A stretch of DNA of 55,404 nucleotides from Burkholderiales bacterium. Its GTDB lineage: Bacteria; Pseudomonadota; Gammaproteobacteria; Burkholderiales; Burkholderiaceae_D. The stretch is from positions 1 to 55,404 of the forward strand of contig JAPLQC010000007.1 in the NCBI GenBank assembly GCA_026399895.1. Direction: 5' to 3'. The position numbers and the translations under genes were made by a program. Position 1 is the first letter of the stretch; each line of letters opens with the position of its first letter. The notes below the pieces were generated by a model, which saw nothing but the letters and a program-made list of their open reading frames with translations, ran no database searches and was not told where the DNA came from. Of the stretch, positions 49,326 through 55,404 are shown one piece after another.

Positions 49326-49919
49326 ATGGCACCTATTCTTCAATCGCTCGGCCGCACCGTGATCGCCGGGTTGGTCATTCTTATTTTGCTGGTGCTAATC
49401 GCCAGCAACGTCTCGGGCGCCGGCCCGGTCATGGGCCACGCATGGGGCGCATTCGTCATGCGCTGGCTGCATGTGGTATCGGGCGTGATGTGGATCGGCC
49501 TGCTTTGGTATTTCAATTTTGTGCAGATCCCGTCAATGCCGAAAATCCCGGATGAGCAAAAACCGGCCATCGGCAAGGTCATCGCACCGACGGCCCTGTT
49601 CTGGTTCCGTTATGCGGCACTCGCCACCGTCGTGACCGGCGGGCTGCTAGCTTGGATGAATGGCTACCTCGCAGCAGCACTCGGTCTGCAGGTTCCATTC
49701 CACGCGATCGGTATCGGCATGTGGCTGGCACTGGTGATGGCGTTCAATGTCTGGTTCATCATCTGGCCGAACCAGAAGAAAGCGCTTGGTATTGTCACCG
49801 TCGAGGCAGACGAAAAAGCCAAGGCCGCACGCATGGCGATGCTGACGTCGCGCTTCAACACTATGCTGTCGATCCCTATGCTGTACATGATGGTGGCGCA
49901 GCAAAACGCTGGTCTGTAA
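49326..49919 (+). CDS. PuuD/DUF989-type urate hydroxylase N-terminal membrane protein
   Basis: A 197-residue protein with about four or five transmembrane segments. It resembles the membrane domain of PuuD-type urate oxidases: RWLHVVSGVMWIGLLWYFNFVQIPSMPKIP, LFWFRYAALATVVTGGLL, and LVMAFNVWFIIWPNQKKALGIV. The C-terminal cytochrome c domain of full PuuD is absent, so urate oxidation is not implied. Short homologues of this kind are frequent in betaproteobacteria. CAGGAGGAG precedes the ATG. A bidirectional terminator follows. Confidence 0.78.
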   Translation: MAPILQSLGRTVIAGLVILILLVLIASNVSGAGPVMGHAWGAFVMRWLHVVSGVMWIGLLWYFNFVQIPSMPKIPDEQKPAIGKVIAPTALFWFRYAALATVVTGGLLAWMNGYLAAALGLQVPFHAIGIGMWLALVMAFNVWFIIWPNQKKALGIVTVEADEKAKAARMAMLTSRFNTMLSIPMLYMMVAQQNAGL

Positions 49920-49936
49920 AAGCGTAGCAACCCAAT

Positions 49937-49970
49937 AAAAAATCCCGCGCCAAAAGCGCGGGATTTTTTT
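49937..49970. terminator. Bidirectional intrinsic terminator
   Basis: Stem aaaaaatcccgcgc with its complement around a 5-base loop, with A/T runs at both ends. It separates the PuuD-type gene from the convergent livM of cluster 2. Confidence 0.93.
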
Positions 49971-50050
49971 CGCCGGTCGAGTGCAGAACACTGACCGATC
50001 TATGCCGATAGCTCATGCCATTTGGCAGCTGCCCGGCATTTAGCCAGCCT

Positions 50051-51007
50051 TCAGCGCATTCGCGCCACGAGCTCGCCAATGATGCCGCGCCGGAATGCGA
50101 GCACGCAGAGCACAAAGATCAAACCGGTCACCATGGTGACGGATTCTCCAAGCGTGTTGAACCACTCGATCTCGGTCACTTGAGCCAACCAGCTACCGAC
50201 ATCGCCCAGCTTATTCTCAAGCGCGATGATGATGATGGCACCCAGCACCGGTCCGAACAGGGTGCCCATACCGCCCACCAGCGTCATTAGCACCACCAAG
50301 CCCGACATCGACCAATGCACATCGCTCAGCGTACCGAAACCAAGTACCACGGCCTTTACCGACCCCGCCAAGCCAGCTAAGGCAGCCGACAACACGAACG
50401 CGAGCAATTTGTAACGCGCCACTTCATACCCCAGTGAGGTTGCGCGCGGCTCGTTTTCACGTACCGCTTTCAGCACCTGCCCGAAGGGCGAGTGAATAAC
50501 GCGCACAATCAGTGCGAAGGTCGCGACCATGATTGCAAGTACGACGTAATACATGGTCAGATCATTGCCCAAGTCGATCGCACCCAACAGATAGCCGCGC
50601 GGAATACTCTGCAAACCATCCTCACCACCGGTGAAAGGCGCCTGCAAAAATACAAAGAACAGCATCTGCGCCAGCGCCAGTGTGATCATGGTGAAATAAA
50701 TGCCCTGCCGACGAATCGCCAGACCACCGATCAGCCAACCCGTCGCGGCGGAGAACGCGGTACCGATGAGCAGCCCCAACTCGAACGGTACGCCCCATAC
50801 TTTTAGCGCGTGACCGGTGACATAAGCCGCGCCACCGAAAAATGCCGCATGGCCAAACGATAGCAAGCCAGTGAACCCGATCAGCAAGTTGAAAGCGCAA
50901 GCAAACAATGCAAAGCACAGTATCTTCATCAGCAGCACCGGATACAGCGCAAACGGCGCAATCAGCAGGCCGAGCAATACCGCCGTGTAGCCTAGCTTTC
51001 TCGACAT
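50051..51007 (-). CDS. livM: Branched-chain amino-acid type ABC transporter permease LivM (cluster 2)
   Basis: Inner-membrane permease of a second HAAT-family importer. The 318-residue protein has FNLLIGFTGLLSFGHAAFFGGAAYV, GLAIRRQGIYFTMITLALAQM, and the ATPase-contact loop KAVRENEPRATSLGYEVARYKLLAF. ATG at 51007 has AGGAG at good spacing; a TTG two codons upstream is less likely. It is last of the livG-livF-livH-livM series. Not closely similar to the cluster 1 LivM, so the clusters are probably old paralogues with different substrates. Confidence 0.92.
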   Translation of the reverse strand: MSRKLGYTAVLLGLLIAPFALYPVLLMKILCFALFACAFNLLIGFTGLLSFGHAAFFGGAAYVTGHALKVWGVPFELGLLIGTAFSAATGWLIGGLAIRRQGIYFTMITLALAQMLFFVFLQAPFTGGEDGLQSIPRGYLLGAIDLGNDLTMYYVVLAIMVATFALIVRVIHSPFGQVLKAVRENEPRATSLGYEVARYKLLAFVLSAALAGLAGSVKAVVLGFGTLSDVHWSMSGLVVLMTLVGGMGTLFGPVLGAIIIIALENKLGDVGSWLAQVTEIEWFNTLGESVTMVTGLIFVLCVLAFRRGIIGELVARMR

Positions 51008-51016
51008 GAACAACTC

Positions 51017-51901
51017 CTATTTCTCGCGACCGAACAAACCCGCTGGGCGTACCAGCAGCACGATGGCCATGATGATGAACACCACCGTAGATGACAGCTC
51101 GGGGTAAAAAACCTTGGTCAGACCTTCGATCACACCAAGCCCCAAGCCCGTGACAATCGATCCCAATATCGAACCCATGCCGCCGATCACAACCACAGCA
51201 AAAATCGTGACAATCAAATTCGATCCCATCAGCGGCGAAACCTGCAACACCGGCGCAGCAAGTACGCCAGCAAATGCCGCCAGCGCCACGCCAAATCCGT
51301 AGGTGAGCGTCACCATTAGCGGCACATTGATGCCAAAGGCCTCCACCATGCGTGGGTTCTCGGTACCGGCTCGCAAGTAAGCACCCAGTCGAGTCTTCTC
51401 GATCACGAACCAGGTTGCCAGACACACCACCAGCGAAGCCACCACCACCCACGCGCGATAAATCGGCAGCATCATGAAACCCAGATCGGTTGCGCCGACG
51501 AGCTGTGATGGCACCGCAAATGGCTGACCCGAGACACCATAGAACGAACGGAACACGCCTTCGATAATCAGCGTAATACCAAAGGTGAGCAGTAAGCCGT
51601 AAAGATGATCCAGCTGATAGAGCCAGCGCAGCATAGTTCGCTCAATCACCATGCCAAACAGCGCAATCAAGAGCGGCGCAAGCAGTAGCATCACCCAGTA
51701 GCTAATGCCGAAATACTGCAAGCCTATCCAAGCCAGAAACGCGCCCATCATGTAGAGCGCGCCGTGCGCAAAATTGATGACATTGAGTAGACCAAAGATC
51801 ACCGCCAGGCCGAGCGACAGCATGGCGTAAAACGATCCATTGACCAGCCCCAGTAGCAGCTGACCCAGGAAGGCCGCGAGTGGAATACCGAAGATCTCCA
51901 T
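51017..51901 (-). CDS. livH: Branched-chain amino-acid type ABC transporter permease LivH (cluster 2)
   Basis: Second permease of the importer. The 294-residue protein has LLGLVNGSFYAMLSLGLAVIFGLL, NVINFAHGALYMMGAFLAW, the contact loop RAGTENPRMVEAFGINVPLM, and VVIGGMGSILGSIVTGLGLG. It is 9 bp upstream of livM and 3 bp downstream of livF, so the operon is tightly packed. Confidence 0.93.
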   Translation of the reverse strand: MEIFGIPLAAFLGQLLLGLVNGSFYAMLSLGLAVIFGLLNVINFAHGALYMMGAFLAWIGLQYFGISYWVMLLLAPLLIALFGMVIERTMLRWLYQLDHLYGLLLTFGITLIIEGVFRSFYGVSGQPFAVPSQLVGATDLGFMMLPIYRAWVVVASLVVCLATWFVIEKTRLGAYLRAGTENPRMVEAFGINVPLMVTLTYGFGVALAAFAGVLAAPVLQVSPLMGSNLIVTIFAVVVIGGMGSILGSIVTGLGLGVIEGLTKVFYPELSSTVVFIIMAIVLLVRPAGLFGREK

Positions 51902-51904
51902 GCG

Positions 51905-52606
51905 CTAGACCCCCAGAAGCTCGTTGAGCTCGTTCATCTTCGTGCTGAGCTCGGCTGCGCCGAACTGCGCCACTACCTGCCCGTGCTCGACAACGTAAAA
52001 GCGATCCGCCAGTGGTGCAGCGAAACGGAAATTCTGTTCCACCATCACGATGGTGTACCCCTTTGCTTTTAGCGTAGAGATCATGCGCGCCAGTGCCTGC
52101 ACAATGACGGGCGCCAATCCTTCCGAAATTTCATCCAGCAGCAGTAGCTTGGCACCGGTGCGCAGAATACGCGCCACGGCTAGCATCTGCTGCTCACCGC
52201 CGGACAGCCGCGTACCCTGACTGGAACGACGCTCTTCAAGATTGGGAAACATCTGATAAATCTCATCCACCGACATGCCACCCTCGGTCAGGGTGGGCGG
52301 CAGCATCAGATTTTCTTCTGCCGAGAGAGAAGAAAAAATCGCGCGTTCCTCCGGGCAGTAGCCAACACCGAAGTGTGCAATCCGATGCGTCGGTAACGTG
52401 ATGGTTTCCACGCCATCGATCTTGATCGATCCGCTGCGGCGTCCTGTCAGCCCCATGATGGCGCGCAGTGTGGTGGTCCTGCCGGCGCCATTGCGGCCGA
52501 GCAGCGTCACCACCTCTCCCTTGGCAACCGACAGATTCATGTCATGCAGGATATGAGACTCGCCGTACCAGGCGTGCAGACCCTTAATCTCGAGCGCGTA
52601 GGTCAT
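51905..52606 (-). CDS. livF: LivF-type ABC transporter ATPase with Arg in Walker A (cluster 2)
   Basis: A 233-residue LivF-like ATPase that starts MTYALEIKGLHAWYGESHIL. The P-loop reads GRNGAGRTTTLRA, so residue 43, normally the invariant Lys, is Arg (codon AGG at 52478-52480). Other motifs are intact: VGYCPEERAIFSSLSAEENL, signature RLSGGEQQMLAVARIL, Walker B LLLLDEISEGLAP and the switch VMVEQN. Either the site hydrolyses ATP poorly and LivG drives transport, or Arg is tolerated in this subfamily. ATGA overlap with livG. Confidence 0.91.
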   Translation of the reverse strand: MTYALEIKGLHAWYGESHILHDMNLSVAKGEVVTLLGRNGAGRTTTLRAIMGLTGRRSGSIKIDGVETITLPTHRIAHFGVGYCPEERAIFSSLSAEENLMLPPTLTEGGMSVDEIYQMFPNLEERRSSQGTRLSGGEQQMLAVARILRTGAKLLLLDEISEGLAPVIVQALARMISTLKAKGYTIVMVEQNFRFAAPLADRFYVVEHGQVVAQFGAAELSTKMNELNELLGV

Positions 52607-53373
52607 CCGTGCGCTCCTTCAAGTGGCGCGGTACCGCCCATGTAGGCCTCGAGCACCTGCGGATTACGCGATACCGTCTCGTAATCACCCTCTGCCAATA
52701 TCGCGCCCCGCTGCAGTACCGAGATGCGGTCGCAGATACCGGCCACCACGCTCATGTTGTGCTCGACCATCAAGATCGTTCGACCCTTAGAAACCTTCTT
52801 GATCAACTCGGTCACGCGCTTTACATCCTCGTGCCCCATGCCCTGTGTCGGCTCGTCAAGCAGCATCAACTCGGGATCCATCGCCAAGGTGGTAGCGATC
52901 TCCAGCGCGCGCTTGCGCCCGTACGGGAGGTCGACCGTTGCTTGATCAGCAAAATCACGCAAGCCCACCTCATCCAGCAACGCGAGCGCCTGATCATTCA
53001 GCTGCGCCAGCGAACGCTCGCTTTTCCAAAACTGAAACGACGTCCCCAATTTGCGCTGCAAGCCGACGCGCACATTCTCTAGCACCGAAAGGTGCGGGAA
53101 TACCGCCGAGATTTGGAAAGAGCGAATGATGCCCATGCGTGCAATTTGTGCCGGGCGAAGCATGGTGATGTCACGGCCATTGAACAGAATCTGCCCGGCG
53201 CTTGGCGCGATGAACTTGGTCAGCAAATTGAAGCAAGTGGTCTTGCCAGCGCCGTTTGGGCCGATCAGGGCGTGAATATGGCCACGCTGGACGCGCAGAT
53301 CGACCTGGCTGACCGCAACGAAGCCCTTGAACTCACGCGTCAAGCCGCGGGTCTCGAGAATAGTGTCTGACAT
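52603..53373 (-). CDS. livG: LivG-type ABC transporter ATPase (cluster 2)
   Basis: A 256-residue LivG-like ATPase with intact Walker A GPNGAGKTTCFNLLTK, the Q-loop region GIIRSFQISAVFPHLSVLENVRVG, signature-like LPYGRKRALEIATTLAM, Walker B LMLLDEPTQGMG and switch VEHNMSVV. It is first in the livG-livF-livH-livM operon. Promoter not identified in the 229 bp upstream, which are shared with the divergent DUF2721 gene. No binding protein gene is adjacent. Confidence 0.93.
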   Translation of the reverse strand: MSDTILETRGLTREFKGFVAVSQVDLRVQRGHIHALIGPNGAGKTTCFNLLTKFIAPSAGQILFNGRDITMLRPAQIARMGIIRSFQISAVFPHLSVLENVRVGLQRKLGTSFQFWKSERSLAQLNDQALALLDEVGLRDFADQATVDLPYGRKRALEIATTLAMDPELMLLDEPTQGMGHEDVKRVTELIKKVSKGRTILMVEHNMSVVAGICDRISVLQRGAILAEGDYETVSRNPQVLEAYMGGTAPLEGAHG

Positions 53374-53602
53374 CTTGTTATATGGGGGTTAGATCCGGGC
53401 AACAGCCGCAAACTTATTCGATTTCCAAGAAAAAACAAAATGGATTATCGAGTCAGACCTAAGTTTGCACTGCAACACGCGCACTTCCCTGCCCACCCGC
53501 TCAGTCAAACTTGGCGCCGCCGGGGTCAGAAATCAGATAAACCGTGCGCACAGCCGATGCTTTGTGTATTCTGGAGGCGAAAGATCAAAAACATAGCTCC
53601 CC

Positions 53603-54061
53603 ATGCACTCCCTGTTCGGCGACATCAGTAACCTCATCAGCCTGTCGATAACCCCGGCATTCCTCATGCTGGGCGTTTTGCTGCAGATGCGGGTATTGAA
53701 CAACCGGCTTGAGCGCATCAGTGATCGCCAAGAGGTGCTCGAGCAGCGGCTATCCGCTGGCGGTGTGCGCGCCCTGCTGCAGCATGAACTGGTGGTGCTG
53801 TACCAACGCGCCGAGGTAATTCATCGCGCGGTCAGCTTCTCAACGGTCAGCATGGCCACCGTGTGTGCGGTGGTGGTCGCCCTGTTTGCCGACGACATAT
53901 TCAGTCTGCGCCTGGATTCTCTGATCGTATCTCTGTTTGTTGCGGCGATGGTGATGCTGATTGGTAGCTTCAGCCTGCTGCTGCATGAGATCTTCATTGC
54001 CAGCCACTCAATGCCGAGCACTGCACTGCTTCCAACCCGGCAGCGTGATCTGCACCACTAA
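53603..54061 (+). CDS. DUF2721 family membrane protein
   Basis: A 152-residue protein with three hydrophobic segments: an N-terminal helix (ITPAFLMLGVLLQMRVLNNR), then a charged RLERISDRQEVLEQRL stretch, and two later helices (TVSMATVCAVVVALFAD and LIVSLFVAAMVMLIGSFSLL). This matches the DUF2721 pattern, whose function is unknown. Its TAA stop overlaps the stop of the convergent methyltransferase gene by 3 bp. Confidence 0.85.
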   Translation: MHSLFGDISNLISLSITPAFLMLGVLLQMRVLNNRLERISDRQEVLEQRLSAGGVRALLQHELVVLYQRAEVIHRAVSFSTVSMATVCAVVVALFADDIFSLRLDSLIVSLFVAAMVMLIGSFSLLLHEIFIASHSMPSTALLPTRQRDLHH

Positions 54062-54906
54062 GACGCCGAGATTGGCGTCTCCTGCGGCAGCCAAAAGCGC
54101 TGACGCATGCTCTCCAAGCCCACAGCTGCCATTACCTCCTGCAACCTTTGCGTGGCACGCTGGCGCGGCAAATTTTTATAGCTAGCAATAATCAACTCAT
54201 TCTTCATGGAGTGCTCCCAGCCGACCAGCTCGGTCACGTTGAGCTGATAGCCATGCGCTTCAAGCTGCAAACAGCGCAGCACATTGGTCAGATGGCTACC
54301 GAATTCACGCGTATGTATCGGATGACGCCACACCTCGCTAAGCGCATCGCGCGCCAGCATCTGCGCTTTCAATTGCCTTAGTTGTGCCGCCACCTCTGCC
54401 TGACAACAAGGCACCAGAACAATAAAACGCGCGCGCTTTTTTAGCGCAAAGCTGATCGCATCATCAGTAGCTGTGTCGCACGCATGCAGGGCAGTGACAA
54501 TATCGACTTGCTCAGGCAAATCAGTCGATGTCATTGAATCAGCTACCGACAGATGATGAAAACGCATACGCGTGAAGCCTAACTCATCGGCCAGTGATCG
54601 CGCACGACTCACCAACTCCTCACGCACTTCGATGCCATGAACCATTGCGCCATCGTCATGCTGCTTGAAGAATAGATCGTACAAAATAAATCCGAGGTAG
54701 GATTTACCAGCGCCGTGATCCACCAGTGAGAATGGACGCTGAGCTTCGTGCAGCTCCTGCAACAAAGGTTCGATGAACTGAAACAGGTGATACACCTGCT
54801 TCAACTTGCGCCGACTGTCCTGATTCATCTTGCCGTCACGCGTCAGGATATGAAGCGCCTTCAACAACTCGATAGATTGGCCAGCGCGGATCTCGGGTTC
54901 TGCCAT
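54058..54906 (-). CDS. SAM-dependent methyltransferase-like protein
   Basis: A 282-residue protein with a methyltransferase fold: SLVDHGAGKSYLGFILYD (SAM-binding loop), VHGIEVREELVSRA, TALHACDTATDDAI, and FIVLVPCCQAEVA, where a paired Cys follows the motif IV region. The protein is a conserved bacterial type with no known substrate; rRNA or tRNA modification is a guess. Start chosen at MAEPEIRAGQSIELL. An in-frame ATG 51 bp upstream is possible. Confidence 0.82.
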   Translation of the reverse strand: MAEPEIRAGQSIELLKALHILTRDGKMNQDSRRKLKQVYHLFQFIEPLLQELHEAQRPFSLVDHGAGKSYLGFILYDLFFKQHDDGAMVHGIEVREELVSRARSLADELGFTRMRFHHLSVADSMTSTDLPEQVDIVTALHACDTATDDAISFALKKRARFIVLVPCCQAEVAAQLRQLKAQMLARDALSEVWRHPIHTREFGSHLTNVLRCLQLEAHGYQLNVTELVGWEHSMKNELIIASYKNLPRQRATQRLQEVMAAVGLESMRQRFWLPQETPISAS

Positions 54907-55017
54907 GGTGGTGAATGCTCGTGCGATTGACACACGATAGTAACCCAGCCACCACACGCATCACGACTACACAACTGCATGGCACCGCGTGCCTAGCACG
55001 GCCGACTGCAGTAGACG

Positions 55018-55404
55018 CTAGCGCATCAGCACATACTCACCCGGCGCTGCTGGTAACTCGATATCGTCACTCTTGACTGGTACCGCAGCGTGTTGCGCTT
55101 GGCCCTGCGCAAGCCAGTCTGCCCAACACGGCCACCAAGAGCCCGCTTGTTCCGGCGTACGCTGGCACCAGCGATCAGGGTCGATATAGTTCTCGCTATT
55201 CGGTAGCAGCGACGACCTAAAATGTCTCCTCGAATGGCCCGGTTCGCTGCAAATGCCGGCGTTATGACCACCCGAAGTCAACAAGAAGGTCATGTCTGAA
55301 TTCACCGCAAGGTTCAGCTTGTAGACCGAGCGCCAGGGAGCGACATGATCCGCCTCGGTCGCCACCACAAAACTCGGTACACGGATGTCACCTAATGACA
55401 GCGG
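55018..55404 (-). CDS. PHA synthase-like alpha/beta hydrolase, C-terminal part (cut by window edge)
   Basis: The last 128 residues of a protein that continues beyond the right edge. VVATEADHVAPWRSVYKLNL carries the catalytic Asp of the PhaC triad, and LTSGGHNAGICSEPGH carries the catalytic His. The rest matches the end of class I-like poly(3-hydroxyalkanoate) synthases (YIDPDRW, GSWWPCWADWL). The catalytic Cys lies outside. This suggests polyhydroxyalkanoate storage. The frame is open to base 55404. Confidence 0.88.
   Translation of the reverse strand, partial: PLSLGDIRVPSFVVATEADHVAPWRSVYKLNLAVNSDMTFLLTSGGHNAGICSEPGHSRRHFRSSLLPNSENYIDPDRWCQRTPEQAGSWWPCWADWLAQGQAQHAAVPVKSDDIELPAAPGEYVLMR

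Overview
The window looks like a chromosomal segment of a betaproteobacterium, probably order Burkholderiales. The evidence is gene order and gene types: exbB-exbD-lpxK-Trm112-kdsB-adk, clpS-clpA divergent from a csp gene, tkt-gapA, ribF-ileS-lspA-coaBC-dut, fkpB-ispH, radC divergent from fkpB-ispH, rpmB-rpmG, and a PHA synthase-like gene at the right edge. Family-level placement cannot be made by eye. Almost everything is vertically inherited housekeeping DNA. There is no phage, integrase, insertion sequence, CRISPR array or rRNA operon, and only one tRNA (Arg, anticodon CCT).

Layout. 1-3.2 kb (minus): tkt and gapA, with a GAPDH 3'-end remnant at the left edge. 3.3-11.4 kb (plus): rsmE, then ribF-ileS-lspA-coaBC-dut and a PDZ/M48-like lipoprotein gene. 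11.5-17.7 kb: clpA/clpS, a cold-shock gene, icd, an RluE-type pseudouridine synthase, a DUF192 protein and rpsT. 17.9-24.9 kb: murJ, a SirB1-like protein, a Uup-type ABC-F protein, tRNA-Arg and a membrane-fused spermidine-synthase-like protein. 25-27 kb: a cupin protein, a fumarylacetoacetase-fold enzyme and a maleylacetoacetate-isomerase-like gene. 27-33 kb: a branched-chain amino-acid type ABC transporter (livFGMH) joined to ispH and fkpB, then radC and rpmB-rpmG. 33.7-43.5 kb (minus): desaturase, MscS-type channel, RsmB-like methyltransferase, purN, barstar-like protein, patatin-like hydrolase, SDR dehydrogenase and hppA. 43.6-47.5 kb: adk-kdsB-Trm112-lpxK-exbD-exbB. 47.9-55.4 kb: xseA, a PuuD-type membrane protein, a second LIV-type transporter, a DUF2721 protein, a methyltransferase and the C-terminus of a PHA synthase-like protein.

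Two metabolic genes are broken as written. tkt carries a perfect 14-bp tandem duplication that shifts its frame. The maleylacetoacetate-isomerase gene appears to have lost about 20 bp near its 3' end, leaving the normal C-terminus out of frame. Two further genes have substitutions at normally invariant positions: the first zinc-binding His of the M48 motif is Arg, and the Walker A Lys of the second LivF is Arg.

The least expected signal is a set of short tandem repeats with 11-15 bp units. Six 11-bp units lie upstream of the ribF promoter. Four 12-bp units duplicate the stop codon of the M48-like gene. Six 15-bp units lie in frame directly after the stop of the spermidine-synthase-like gene. 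Three 12-bp units lie in frame within lpxK. The 14-bp duplication in tkt fits the same process. This may reflect a lineage-specific habit of short tandem duplication, often at gene ends. No new defence, secretion or biosynthetic system was recognised.
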